Shown here one piece after another: positions 7,943-16,387 of a stretch of DNA of 29,528 nucleotides (positions are counted from its first letter, which is position 1; each line of letters begins with the position of its first letter). Location: assembly GCA_023391285.1 (NCBI GenBank), contig JAEWBF010000065.1, positions 1 through 29,528 on the forward strand, given 5' to 3'. The position numbers and the translations under genes were made by a program. The notes below the pieces were generated by a model, which saw nothing but the letters and a program-made list of their open reading frames with translations, searched no databases and was not told the DNA's origin. Origin of the DNA: Verrucomicrobiota bacterium (GTDB lineage: Bacteria; Verrucomicrobiota; Verrucomicrobiia; Opitutales; Opitutaceae).

Positions 7943-8658
7943 GCGTCTCGCCTCCGGAAAAGCACGTCCCTTCGCTCACCATAATCCGCCAGCACTTCGA
8001 GTTCCACGTAACGCGACCCGAGTATCTCAGTAACTCCCGAACCCGGCCGCATCTCCACACAGATCATCCGTGGCGCAAAGCGCTCGAAATCCAATCCGCG
8101 CAACACCGCCTCCTCCATCCCTTCGACGTCCAGACTCAACAGGTGAATCTCTCCCCGCACGCCCGCAGCCTCCAGCACTTGCGTCAGCGTGCGCGCGGCC
8201 ACTTTCACCGCATACGTGACTGCAAGTTTTTCCACGCGCAATCCCGCCGCCACATGCGCGCTCGTCTGCGCATCCGTCTCAAACGCTCCTGCCGCCGTCG
8301 ACATCAAGCCTGCAAACGTCATCTCCACCGTATCCGTTTTTTCCGCGCGGGCGACCAGCGCCCCTTCGACCACCGTCGCCGTGGGACGGTTCTTCCGACA
8401 CTCCCGCGCCAGCTCCGGCATCGGTTCGACCAGAACCCCGCGCCATCCGCGAAATCGTTCGAGCCAATACGTGTTGCTCTGCCTGACTCCGTCATTGGCC
8501 CCCGCCTCGACGAAAAATCCGCCATCGAAATCCAGATGTCTCGCGATCTTGCGATCCAGCCCGTCCAACCCCGGCCACGAATAGCGATCGCTGCCCGCCA
8601 GCTCGAAAAGCCGCCGGCGCCAGCGCACCAAGGATCGTTGCACCGTCGAGGTTCGCAT
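7939..8658 (-). CDS. FkbM family methyltransferase
   Basis: This 239-residue SAM-dependent O-methyltransferase belongs to the FkbM family, often found modifying sugars in surface-polysaccharide clusters. The key segments are FFVEAGANDGVRQSNT (SAM-binding EAGANDG at 51-57), GVLVEPMPEL near 74-83, VEGALVA, and the late LLSLDVEGMEEAVLRGLDF block that defines the family. An upstream ATG at 8682 is in frame, but the ATG at 8658 shares one base with the stop of the flippase gene (TGATG), the same coupling style as the other genes here, and is preferred. The methylated hydroxyl and substrate are unknown. Confidence 0.87.
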   Translation of the reverse strand: MRTSTVQRSLVRWRRRLFELAGSDRYSWPGLDGLDRKIARHLDFDGGFFVEAGANDGVRQSNTYWLERFRGWRGVLVEPMPELARECRKNRPTATVVEGALVARAEKTDTVEMTFAGLMSTAAGAFETDAQTSAHVAAGLRVEKLAVTYAVKVAARTLTQVLEAAGVRGEIHLLSLDVEGMEEAVLRGLDFERFAPRMICVEMRPGSGVTEILGSRYVELEVLADYGERRDVLFRRRDA

Positions 8659-9980
8659 CAGGAGCGCCTGAGATATCGCCACCCGAGCACGGGGATCAAC
8701 AACGCACGCGTCTGCATCCAGCCCACCTCACGCACCCCGGGATGAAAAAACGAGCTCAACCACGCCGCCGCTGCGAACGAAATCAATGTCGCCAGCGCGG
8801 CCCCGTTTGCTCCCCAACCGGGAATGAACCACGCATTGAGCGCCACGTTCAAAACGGCCCCAGTCGCGCTGGACGCCAGATAGAAATACGGGCGCTTTTC
8901 GTTCACGAGCCACTGGCCCCGCGCCACGCCAAGAAACACAAACATGCACGACCAGATGTGCAGCACCAACACGCTCGCCGACGCCGCATACGCGTCGCCA
9001 TAGCAAACTCGCACCAGCCACGGCGCCGTCAACGCCCCTGGGATTGCAATCGCCAAGGCCAGCCCCGCGTTCAGATCAAACACTTGCTGCCAGCGTCTCC
9101 GATGCTCTAGCGCGCCGCGCTCCCGCGCCCGCAGCATCGCGGGCAACAGGCTCGATGCCAGCGCCACCGGCACGAAATACCAGATCTCCGCAAAGCGGGT
9201 CGCCGCCGTATAAATTCCCACCTCCGCTTCTCCCCGCAGCGCCCGCAACATCACCGCGTCGATTCGCATGTAGAGCACCACCGCGAACCCCGACGCCATC
9301 AACGGCCATGACTCCTTCAACAGCCGCCTTGCCAAGGCGCGATCCGCCATCCGCGGAACCTTCAAGCCGCGTCGCCTCGCCATCAACCCCAGCAACAACG
9401 CCGCAATTCCCATCTCCGCGACCGCCGCCCACGCGAAAGCCGTGAGCGGTGCCTGCCCCAGCACCAGACCAATTCGCACCGCGGCGCCGCCCGCAAGCGC
9501 ACACGACTGCGCCATCATCGAATACTTGGCCTCCAATCGCGCCTGAAACCAGAGATCCACCACCAGCAACGCCGGCTGGAAGAGCGTCAACCCAAACACG
9601 AGAAGCAGCATCGTCTCGTCCGGATTCGTGCCGCCCAGCACGATCACGATTCCAAGCAGAACATATCCGCCGACTGCGCCGATGAACCGCAATCGTCTCG
9701 CCGCCTCCACCGCACTCTCCGCCGCGTCAGGCGCCGCAATCACCTCGCGTCGGACCACCGCATCTAGGCCCAATTCAGCGAGAATGGCCACCACTGCCAC
9801 AACCGCCATCACATAGCTCAACGAGCCAAACCGCTCCGGGCCCAAATACCGCGAAACCCATACTCCCACGGCGAAACTCAATCCGAGCCGCAGCGACCTT
9901 TCGGCCACCAGCCAGCCAAGGTTGCTCGCCGCCCGTTGCGCACCGGGCCCTGCGATCAGAGTGCGGAGTCGGGAATACAA
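8658..9980 (-). CDS. Polysaccharide flippase (Wzx/MATE-like oligosaccharide transporter)
   Basis: This 440-residue inner-membrane protein has 12-14 hydrophobic segments spread evenly along its length, as in the Polysacc_synt (RfbX/Wzx) family. The N-terminal NLGWLVAERSLRLGLSFAVGVWVSRYLGPERFGSLSY stretch, here from about 20, is the typical first helix pair followed by the YLGPxxFG loop. It is predicted to flip lipid-linked oligosaccharide to the periplasmic face. It is the first gene of the minus-strand operon, which continues with four enzymes that would build or decorate that oligosaccharide. The start is the first ATG of the open frame. No clear promoter was found upstream. Confidence 0.88.
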   Translation of the reverse strand: MYSRLRTLIAGPGAQRAASNLGWLVAERSLRLGLSFAVGVWVSRYLGPERFGSLSYVMAVVAVVAILAELGLDAVVRREVIAAPDAAESAVEAARRLRFIGAVGGYVLLGIVIVLGGTNPDETMLLLVFGLTLFQPALLVVDLWFQARLEAKYSMMAQSCALAGGAAVRIGLVLGQAPLTAFAWAAVAEMGIAALLLGLMARRRGLKVPRMADRALARRLLKESWPLMASGFAVVLYMRIDAVMLRALRGEAEVGIYTAATRFAEIWYFVPVALASSLLPAMLRARERGALEHRRRWQQVFDLNAGLALAIAIPGALTAPWLVRVCYGDAYAASASVLVLHIWSCMFVFLGVARGQWLVNEKRPYFYLASSATGAVLNVALNAWFIPGWGANGAALATLISFAAAAWLSSFFHPGVREVGWMQTRALLIPVLGWRYLRRS

Positions 9981-10204
9981 GTGCGGGCGAGCATGACTCC
10001 ACCGCCAGACACGTCAACGGGCCGCTAACCAAAAGCATTCAGTTCACCACCCCTGCAACGGCGCTGTGACGAATCGCTTTCACGCTCCTCGCGCTCTTCG
10101 GGTTCGTGTTCATTCGTGGTTCCACTTCTGCGCGGAGCCACACCGGCCGCGCCCAATTTCAGCTTCCGTTCAAACCCCCGCTGCCTACCTTCGCGCACGC
10201 CGGC
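9981..10204. other. Intergenic region between divergent genes, with a short-period repeat
   Basis: This 224-base region separates the divergent flippase operon and GT2 gene. No convincing sigma-70 promoter was found for either side, although both must start here or nearby. The stretch at about 10084-10120 is built of degenerate CTTCG/TTCGTG units about 7-10 nt apart, related to the run at 26111-26138. Weak open frames across the region have repeat-like compositions and are not considered genes. Confidence 0.5.
10084..10120. repeat. Degenerate short-period repeat (TCGCG/TTCGTG units)
   Basis: Units CCTCGCG (10087), CTTCGGG (10096), TTCGTG (10103) and TTCGTG (10113) follow one another at 7-10 nt spacing. 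Read on the minus strand this gives CACGAA-type units. A similar array with CTTCGCG units occurs at 26113-26138. Confidence 0.5.
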
Positions 10205-10894
10205 ATGAAGCTCTCCATCGTGATCCCCTGCTACAACGAAGCGAAAACCATTCGCCACATCGTCGAGCGAGTCCGCGCCGCCCCCGTCGCCAGCAAGGAG
10301 ATCATCATCGTCGACGACTGCTCGCGCGACGGCACCCGTGACGTCCTCCGCACCCAGATCGCGCCGCTCGTCGACCAGATCCTCTACCACGACGTCAACC
10401 AGGGCAAAGGCGCCGCCCTCCGCACCGGCTTCGCCGCCGCCACCGGCGACGCCGTCATCGTCCAGGACGCCGACCTCGAATACGACCCCAACGAATACCC
10501 GAAGCTCCTCAAACCCATCCTCGATGGTCGCGCCGACGTCGTCTTCGGCTCCCGCTTCTCCGGCGGCGACGCCCATCGCGTCGTCTATTTCTGGCACATG
10601 GTCGGCAACAAGATCCTCACGTTGCTCTCGAACATGTTCACCAATCTGAACCTCACGGACATGGAAACCTGCTACAAGGTCTTCCGCCGCGACGTTCTCC
10701 AGAAAATTCGCGTCGAGGAAAACCGCTTCGGCTTCGAACCCGAAATCACCGCCAAAGTCGCCAAGCTCGATATCGCCATCTACGAGGTCGGCATCAGCTA
10801 CTACGGCCGCACCTATGCCGAAGGGAAGAAGATCGGCTGGCGCGACGGCTTCCGTGCCTTGTATGCGATAGTCAAATACAACGTCTTCCGTTGA
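10205..10894 (+). CDS. Family 2 glycosyltransferase, polyprenyl-phosphate sugar synthase (DPM1-like)
   Basis: This 229-residue cytoplasmic GT2 enzyme without C-terminal membrane helices is the layout of soluble dolichyl/polyprenyl-phosphate mannose synthases. It opens MKLSIVIPCYNEAKTI and carries IIIVDDCSRDGT at 33-44, NQGKGAALRTGF near 65-76, and the catalytic metal site VQDADLEYDPNEY (D88, D90). VFGSRFSGG and NLTDMETCYKVFRRDV are family hallmarks. The frame is open upstream to 10106, but the ATG at 10205 fits the family start exactly. The next gene begins inside its stop codon (TTGA). It probably makes a polyprenyl-phosphate sugar used by membrane GT-C enzymes nearby; that coupling is inferred. 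Confidence 0.88.
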   Translation: MKLSIVIPCYNEAKTIRHIVERVRAAPVASKEIIIVDDCSRDGTRDVLRTQIAPLVDQILYHDVNQGKGAALRTGFAAATGDAVIVQDADLEYDPNEYPKLLKPILDGRADVVFGSRFSGGDAHRVVYFWHMVGNKILTLLSNMFTNLNLTDMETCYKVFRRDVLQKIRVEENRFGFEPEITAKVAKLDIAIYEVGISYYGRTYAEGKKIGWRDGFRALYAIVKYNVFR

Positions 10895-11844
10895 AACGCG
10901 TGCCCCACGTCGCGATCGTCATCCCCGTCTGGAACGAAGAGGCCGTCCTGCCGGAACTCTGCCGCCGGCTCCGCCTGGTCTTCGCCGAACATTCCTCGAT
11001 CGACTGGTCCGTCATCTTCGTCGACGACGGCAGCCGCGATCGCTCCCGCGACATCATCTCGGCGGTTCATCACGAAGATCCCCGTTTCAGACTCGTCGAG
11101 CTCTCCCGCAACTTCGGCCACCAGCCCGCCCTCGAAGCCGGCCTCGCCGCCGCCGCTTCCGCCGACGCCGTCGTCACGATGGACGCCGATCTGCAGGATC
11201 CGCCCGAACACATCCCCGAACTCGTCGCCCAATGGCGCGAGGGCGCCGAAGTCGTCCTCGCCGTTCGCCGCTCGCGCAAGGAACGCGGCCTTCGCCGCCT
11301 CGGCTTCGAACTTTTCCACCGCTGCTTCCGCTGGCTCTCCGATTTTCCCATCGAACCGAACACCGGCACCTTCGGCCTCCTCGATCGCACCGCCGTCGAA
11401 GCGTTCAACCGCCTGCCCGAACGCCACCGCTTCTTCCCCGGCCTGCGCGCCTGGGTCGGCTTCCGCCGCGCCGACACGTTCTACGACCGCGACGACCGCG
11501 CCGCCGGCGAACCCGGTCAAAGCCTGTATCGACTTATCCGCTACGCCGTCGACGGCCTCATCAGTTTTTCGAAACTCCCGCTGCGCATCGTCACGTTCGC
11601 CGGGATTCTGATCAGCCTGAGCGGCTTCAGCCTCGCGATGTTCTTCGTCATCCGCCGCCTGCTCGGCATCGAAATCGCGCAAACCGGCTTCACGACGCTG
11701 GTCACGCTCATCCTTTTTGTCGGCGGCGTGCAACTCGTCGGCATCGGCATCCTCGGCGAATACCTCGGCCGCGTTTACGACGAGGTGAAGCGCCGCCCGA
11801 ACTACATCATCAAGCGCAACACCGGCCTCGACCCCAATCCGTAG
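10891..11844 (+). CDS. Membrane-anchored polyprenyl-phosphate glycosyltransferase (GtrB/ArnC-like)
   Basis: This 317-residue GT2 enzyme has a cytoplasmic catalytic domain (about 5-215) and two C-terminal membrane helices (about 228-258 and 265-290), the layout of GtrB, ArnC and related bactoprenol glucosyltransferases. Motifs are IPVWNEEAVLPELC, IFVDDGSRD (42-50), RNFGHQPALEAGL, and MDADLQDPPEHIPEL (D98, D100). The C-terminal LGEYLGRVYDEVKRRPNYI is characteristic. The assigned TTG at 10891 overlaps the previous stop; a GTG at 10900 is an alternative start three codons in. It should load a sugar onto undecaprenyl phosphate for later use outside the cytoplasm. Confidence 0.88.
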   Translation: MKRVPHVAIVIPVWNEEAVLPELCRRLRLVFAEHSSIDWSVIFVDDGSRDRSRDIISAVHHEDPRFRLVELSRNFGHQPALEAGLAAAASADAVVTMDADLQDPPEHIPELVAQWREGAEVVLAVRRSRKERGLRRLGFELFHRCFRWLSDFPIEPNTGTFGLLDRTAVEAFNRLPERHRFFPGLRAWVGFRRADTFYDRDDRAAGEPGQSLYRLIRYAVDGLISFSKLPLRIVTFAGILISLSGFSLAMFFVIRRLLGIEIAQTGFTTLVTLILFVGGVQLVGIGILGEYLGRVYDEVKRRPNYIIKRNTGLDPNP

Positions 11845-11857
11845 CGGAAAGCAGCCC

Positions 11858-11875
11858 GCCCCGGCAAAGTCGGGG
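11858..11875. other. Short GC hairpin after the GT2 pair
   Basis: CCCCG at 11859-11863 pairs with CGGGG at 11871-11875 around a seven-base loop, 15 bases after the stop at 11844. There is no T-run, so it is at best a weak or factor-assisted transcription end signal. Confidence 0.3.
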
Positions 11876-11889
11876 TGAACGTTTCCCCT

Positions 11890-11917
11890 CTCTCAACTCT
11901 CATCTCTCATCTCTCAA
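11890..11917. repeat. Tandem heptamer repeat, CTCTCAW x4
   Basis: Four uninterrupted 7-nt units occur in the gap between convergent genes: CTCTCAA, CTCTCAT, CTCTCAT, CTCTCAA. The array is a pure pyrimidine/A tract just beyond the stop of the methyltransferase gene on the other strand (11928). It is likely a length-variable simple repeat. Confidence 0.75.
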
Positions 11918-11927
11918 CTCCCTCCCC

Positions 11928-12674
11928 TCACCGCTTCCGCGCCACCAGGATTAAGCTCACGCCAAACGGAAGCGGCACGCGCCACGTTCCCAACCGCACG
12001 AAAATCGCCTTCAGCCACGCGTTCAGCCAGGTCGCCGGCTCCCGATCTTCCGCGCGCGCGCCGCTCGAGCCCGCCCCTGTTTTCGCGGGCGAGATTTTCC
12101 GCCACTTCCGCACCAACCACACCGCGGGATACACAACGACATTCGTATAGTTAACGTGCACGAGCTCCCACTGCTCCGCCGGGAAAAGTGCCTTCAGCTG
12201 TCGCCGGTTGTATCGACGGAAATGATGCAACGCCTCATCCCAGTCGCTCCACAGCGCCATGCTCGCCGGCACCGTCACGACCGCCACGCCTCCACGCTTC
12301 AACAATCGGTAAAAACCCCTCACGACGGCCGCGTCGTCCGGCACGTGCTCGAGCACGTCGAGCGCCGTCACATAGTCGAGCGATGCATCCGGCAACGGAA
12401 CCGAATCGCCCTTCAACGCGATCACCTGCTCGTCGCGAAAACGTTTTCGCAACAACTCCAGCGCTTCCGCGTGATCGTCGAGCACGAGCACGCGACACCG
12501 CTCCTGCATCTCCAGTGCGAACCTCCCCGTCCCCGCTCCGCAATCCAACAAAACATCCTCCGGCTTCGGCGGCGACACGCGCTCGATCCACCCGCGCACC
12601 AGCTCGCGTTTCCCCGCATAATACCAGTGCGTCCTTTCGACGGCATCGAGGTTCGCGTATTCGGCGGCGTTCAT
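11928..12674 (-). CDS. Class I SAM-dependent methyltransferase
   Basis: This 248-residue predicted methyltransferase has the UbiE/Methyltransf_11 pattern. It carries the SAM-binding motif VLLDCGAGTGRFALEM (41-56), an acidic LVLDDHAEALELL segment, DSVPLPDASLDYVTALDVLEHVPDD and a LLKRGGVAVVTVPA post-motif. HHFRRYNRRQLKALF and a following hydrophobic stretch are common in the versions found near GT-C and polyprenyl-phosphate sugar genes. The ATG at 12674 begins MNAAEYANLDAVERTHWYY, a typical start for this group; the longer frame to 13001 runs antisense through the neighbouring gene and is rejected. It is divergent from the GT-C gene with only 48 nt between. The substrate is unknown. Confidence 0.85.
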   Translation of the reverse strand: MNAAEYANLDAVERTHWYYAGKRELVRGWIERVSPPKPEDVLLDCGAGTGRFALEMQERCRVLVLDDHAEALELLRKRFRDEQVIALKGDSVPLPDASLDYVTALDVLEHVPDDAAVVRGFYRLLKRGGVAVVTVPASMALWSDWDEALHHFRRYNRRQLKALFPAEQWELVHVNYTNVVVYPAVWLVRKWRKISPAKTGAGSSGARAEDREPATWLNAWLKAIFVRLGTWRVPLPFGVSLILVARKR

Positions 12675-12722
12675 GAAGCCGCGAGAGTTGTTTCGCCCTC
12701 TAACTTTGTCCAAGTTCAAAAC

Positions 12723-14720
12723 GTGGCTCACCCCACCCGTCCACCTTCGCCCGCTTTTCTCGTCTCCCTCGCCGTCCTCCTCGCTCTCTTCCACGCGGTG
12801 CTCGGGCTGACCTCGAAAATGGGCACGTCGGTCACGTTCGACGAAATCGCCCACCTCACTGCCGGTCACATCTACAACAAACGCGGAGATTTTCGCTTCC
12901 AGCCCGAAAACGGAAATCTTCCGCAGCGCTGGGCCGCGCTCCCGATACAGTGGATCAACCCGCGGCTCCCCGAAACGACCAACAACCCGGAGTGGCAGCA
13001 CGCCAACATCTGGGTTGTCGGACGCGAGTTCCTGTATCGGTCCGGCAACAACACCGATCTAATGATCTTCGCTGGACGCGCAATGATCTCCCTCTTTAGC
13101 GCAGCCACCGGTCTGCTCATCTTCTTCTGGGCGCGACGGCTCTTCGGTTGGAAATGCGCGTTCGTCTCGCTCGGTTTCTTCGCGTTCTCTCCCACGTTTC
13201 TCGCGCACGGATCGCTCGCGACCTCTGACGCCACGATGGCCTTCTTCTTTCTCGCCGCCGTCAGTGCCTGGTGGTGGCACCTGGAGCGCCCGAGTCCCCT
13301 CCGACTCCTGTTAAGCAGTGTCACGCTCGGACTTGCCTGCGTCGCCAAGTTCTCCGCCGTCCTCCTTGGCCCGATGCTAAGCCTGCTCGCCCTTCTGCAT
13401 CTTCTCGGCGAGGCGCGCAAGGGACACGACGTCCCCCGCGCAATCCTTCGCCTGCTGAGCCTCGGCTTCGTTCACGGATTGGTCGCCTGGTGCATCATTT
13501 GGGCGTTCTACGATTTTCGGTTCTCAGCGCACGAAAGCGCCCAGACGCTGCAATTCGTGCGACCTTGGTCCTCGCTGCTCGATGACGGGACACTGCGCGA
13601 AAGCATCTTCGCCAGCTTGCGGAGTTGGCACGTGCTACCCGAGGCATTCATTTACGGCGCCGCGTTCGTCGACGAGTTCTCCCAGAACCGCATCGCTTTC
13701 TTTCGCGGCGAGCTCGGCGTTGACGGATGGCCGGAGTTTTTCCCCTTCGCATTTCTCGTCAAAACCTCTCTGCCGGTGCTCGTCGTGACGGCGACCGGTC
13801 TGGTCTTCTGGTGTCGACAAGCGCTCCGCTCGCGAACTCGCGCCGCAGCGGCCAACCAGCTCTGGCTCGTCGCTCCCTTGCTGACACTGCTGGCACTATA
13901 CTGGATCGCCGCCCTGGGCAGCAGCCTCAACATCGGTCATCGCCACATCCTTCCGACCTTCCCGGTCCTGTTCATCCTCATCGGCGGAGTGCCCCTGCTT
14001 TTTTCTTCCGCACGACGACTCGGCTGGACCTTCCTGCTGATATGCTCCGGCTGGCACATCGGCGAATCGTTCGCGATCCGACCGCACTACCTCGCCTACT
14101 TCAACCAGATCATCGGCGGCCCTCAACGCGCTTACTGGCATCTCGTCGATAGCTCGCTCGACTGGGGACAGGATCTCCCCGGATTGAGCCGGTGGCTCCA
14201 AGCTCATCGCGCGCCGGATGAACCGGTGTATCTCGAATACTTTGGCATGGGCGACCCGACTTACGAGGGGATCAACGCGCAACCTCTCACCCCCTCCTCC
14301 GAAATCCCGCAGGCTGATCCGTGGCGCGCATTGCAGCCGGGTCTCTACTGCATCAGCGCCACCGCTCTGCAGCAACCGCAGCCGTATCCACGTCGTGGAT
14401 GGGGACCGGGAATGGAAGCAATTTACCAGAACCTGCATCTCATCGCACGCCACGTTCGCGACCCCGCCGCAGGTCCCGCCGTTGTCATTAGCCAAGAAGG
14501 GATCACCGCAGCCCAACTCTCTGCCGCGGGCAACGACTACGCGCGTCTCAGATTCCAACGACTTTCCACCTATCTCAAGGTGCGCCGACCTGAAGCGACG
14601 ATCGGGTATTCGATTTTCGTATACCGCCTGGACGCGGATGAACTCAAGGCCGCCACCGAAGGCTCCGCCAGCGACTTGGCCGCCGTGGTCGAAGAAGCGG
14701 TTGCGGCATCGGCACCATGA
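12723..14720 (+). CDS. GT-C membrane glycosyltransferase (family 39/PMT-like)
   Basis: This 665-residue inner-membrane protein is related to ArnT/PMT-type enzymes that transfer a sugar from a polyprenyl phosphate to an extracytoplasmic acceptor. A first membrane helix (about 10-30) leads into the loop TSVTFDEIAHLTAG with the catalytic-type acidic pair D40-E41. The GDFRFQPENGNLPQRWAALP segment follows as in ArnT-like proteins. About ten hydrophobic segments come next, then a soluble C-terminal part beginning with LVDSSLDWGQDLPGLSRWL, a hallmark of bacterial family-39 proteins. The frame extends upstream to 12156, antisense to the methyltransferase gene. The GTG at 12723 keeps the first helix and is preferred, though no strong ribosome site precedes it. 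The stop overlaps the start of the ligase gene (ATGA). Confidence 0.85.
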   Translation: MAHPTRPPSPAFLVSLAVLLALFHAVLGLTSKMGTSVTFDEIAHLTAGHIYNKRGDFRFQPENGNLPQRWAALPIQWINPRLPETTNNPEWQHANIWVVGREFLYRSGNNTDLMIFAGRAMISLFSAATGLLIFFWARRLFGWKCAFVSLGFFAFSPTFLAHGSLATSDATMAFFFLAAVSAWWWHLERPSPLRLLLSSVTLGLACVAKFSAVLLGPMLSLLALLHLLGEARKGHDVPRAILRLLSLGFVHGLVAWCIIWAFYDFRFSAHESAQTLQFVRPWSSLLDDGTLRESIFASLRSWHVLPEAFIYGAAFVDEFSQNRIAFFRGELGVDGWPEFFPFAFLVKTSLPVLVVTATGLVFWCRQALRSRTRAAAANQLWLVAPLLTLLALYWIAALGSSLNIGHRHILPTFPVLFILIGGVPLLFSSARRLGWTFLLICSGWHIGESFAIRPHYLAYFNQIIGGPQRAYWHLVDSSLDWGQDLPGLSRWLQAHRAPDEPVYLEYFGMGDPTYEGINAQPLTPSSEIPQADPWRALQPGLYCISATALQQPQPYPRRGWGPGMEAIYQNLHLIARHVRDPAAGPAVVISQEGITAAQLSAAGNDYARLRFQRLSTYLKVRRPEATIGYSIFVYRLDADELKAATEGSASDLAAVVEEAVAASAP

Positions 14721-16357
14721 CGACTCTTCCTCCCGCCCAGAAGACGCTGCCATCCCGCGCGGCGGTCTCATGGTGCGCCGGCGTCGTGGCAGTCCTCCCG
14801 TTTCTTTCCAATCTTCCCGTCGATTACGATCGCTTTGCACCGCTCCTGTTCTTGCCGGCGTTGTTGTTCCGCGGAGCGACCTCGGCCCGCGCGTGCGACG
14901 CCCGTTGCGAGACAATCGACCGATGGCTTTTGATGGTGTCCGCCGCTGTCGCGATCGCCGCCGCCTTCATGTCAGCCCGCCCCGCACCCGCACTGGTTGG
15001 CTCCAGCACGTGGGTCTGCATCCTGGTCGGCGCCGTCGTTGCGCGCCGCAGCGCACACAACCCCATCTGCGTGCGGCTCCTTCTCGCCGCTATCTCATTC
15101 GGGGCCGCGCTGGGATGCCTTGCGATCTGGTTCACCTGGACGCCTGGCACCGCTGTCAACCAATTCGCTCACTACGGCCACGCGAGGCTTTTCGGCCTGC
15201 ACATGATGATCGGCACGATCGCCGGCATCGGGTGGGCGTGCATCGCACCGCGCCATCGCCGCGAGCACTGGCTCGCGTGCTTGGTCGCGATCACGAATTG
15301 TGGCGGGATGCTTTGGTCGGGCGGACGCGCCCCATTGCTCGCCGTTATCGCCGGCGTGATCATTTGGCTGACCTTCGCTCCCGCACCTGCCCGACCCAAA
15401 ATCCTTCGCCGCGCCGCGCTCATATTCAGCTGCGGCTTCCTCCTTTCGTGCGCTCACTGGTCTCCCGAGCCCTATCTCGGCTGGTGGAGCGCCATCGCCC
15501 GCTCCGCAGCCGCAACGTCTGCCGACGAGTTGACCTCTACGCGCCTGAGTTTCTGGCACGTCACCTGGACGAACATCATCGACTCACCCTGGTTCGGACA
15601 CGGCGCGGACGCCTATCGCTTCATCCATCCGAAGCAGGACGGAAATCAGCCGCACAACTGGCCTCTTCAACTCGCGCTCGACGTCGGATTGTTCGGCGCC
15701 ATCCCATTCGGGGCGCTGCTATTGCGACAGGCTTGGCGAGGCTTATACGCCCGCACTCATACGCCAGCCGAACTGAATCCGCAGCAGGTCGCCGCAGCTG
15801 CCTTCATCGTCTGCCTCGTCGCGGGTCTGCTCGACGGCGTATTCTATCACGCCGTCCTGCTCATGCCCGCCGCACTGCTCGCCGGCGCTGCCGGATGTCC
15901 GGTCGGCAGCTCAACCTGCTTCGCACCCCGGCTTGTCCGCCTGTCTGCACAAATATCGATCATCGCCGCATGCGCACTCCTCACCCTGCATGCCTTTCTC
16001 GTTTTCCAGCTTTGGGAGGCCGCGCCTCCTCGTGATCCGAAAGACTTCCGCGCGCAGCTTCTGCGGAGTTTTCCCAGCACCGTTTCCGGCATCGATCGCT
16101 GGCTAAGTGCGTGGGATCGACAACAGCCCGAAGCTGCACTCGCCTGGGCTCGCTGGGCTCAACGACAGAGCGACCATCCTGAACCGTTGCACGTTTACGC
16201 GGCACTTCTGCTCTGCAGGTTTTATCAATTCGACGCCGCGAAGCTCGAGCTCGAACGCGCCCAAGCCACCGCCCACCAACGATCCCTTCCGAAGCTGCAA
16301 AAACTCCTCGATGCCGTCCGCACCGCGGAGGCGGACGCCGCGCGACACTCCCGCTGA
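14717..16357 (+). CDS. O-antigen ligase/polymerase family membrane protein (Wzy_C)
   Basis: This 546-residue inner-membrane protein has about ten hydrophobic segments and the Wzy_C/WaaL pattern. SGGRAPLLAVIAG (near 208) is the usual start of the conserved domain. The large periplasmic loop contains TSTRLSFWHVTWTNI and SPWFGHGADAYRF. QPHNWPLQLALDVGLFGAIPF carries the conserved histidine of ligases. The C-terminal 110 residues are helical, TPR-like and leave the membrane. It is predicted to join or polymerise lipid-linked glycan in the periplasm, or to glycosylate protein if it acts as a PglL/PilO type; the sequence does not separate these. It is translationally coupled to the GT-C gene (ATGA). 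Confidence 0.85.
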   Translation: MTTLPPAQKTLPSRAAVSWCAGVVAVLPFLSNLPVDYDRFAPLLFLPALLFRGATSARACDARCETIDRWLLMVSAAVAIAAAFMSARPAPALVGSSTWVCILVGAVVARRSAHNPICVRLLLAAISFGAALGCLAIWFTWTPGTAVNQFAHYGHARLFGLHMMIGTIAGIGWACIAPRHRREHWLACLVAITNCGGMLWSGGRAPLLAVIAGVIIWLTFAPAPARPKILRRAALIFSCGFLLSCAHWSPEPYLGWWSAIARSAAATSADELTSTRLSFWHVTWTNIIDSPWFGHGADAYRFIHPKQDGNQPHNWPLQLALDVGLFGAIPFGALLLRQAWRGLYARTHTPAELNPQQVAAAAFIVCLVAGLLDGVFYHAVLLMPAALLAGAAGCPVGSSTCFAPRLVRLSAQISIIAACALLTLHAFLVFQLWEAAPPRDPKDFRAQLLRSFPSTVSGIDRWLSAWDRQQPEAALAWARWAQRQSDHPEPLHVYAALLLCRFYQFDAAKLELERAQATAHQRSLPKLQKLLDAVRTAEADAARHSR

Positions 16358-16387
16358 AGCATTCCTCGGCGGTCCGAGCCCTTCCTG

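Noticed and set aside
12156..12722. Long N-terminal extension of the GT-C gene
   Set aside because: It is antisense to the methyltransferase gene and Arg/His-rich; the first membrane helix starts just after the GTG at 12723.
16365..16378. CTCGG/CCGAG hairpin between convergent genes
   Set aside because: A 5-bp stem without a T-run; too weak to call a terminator.
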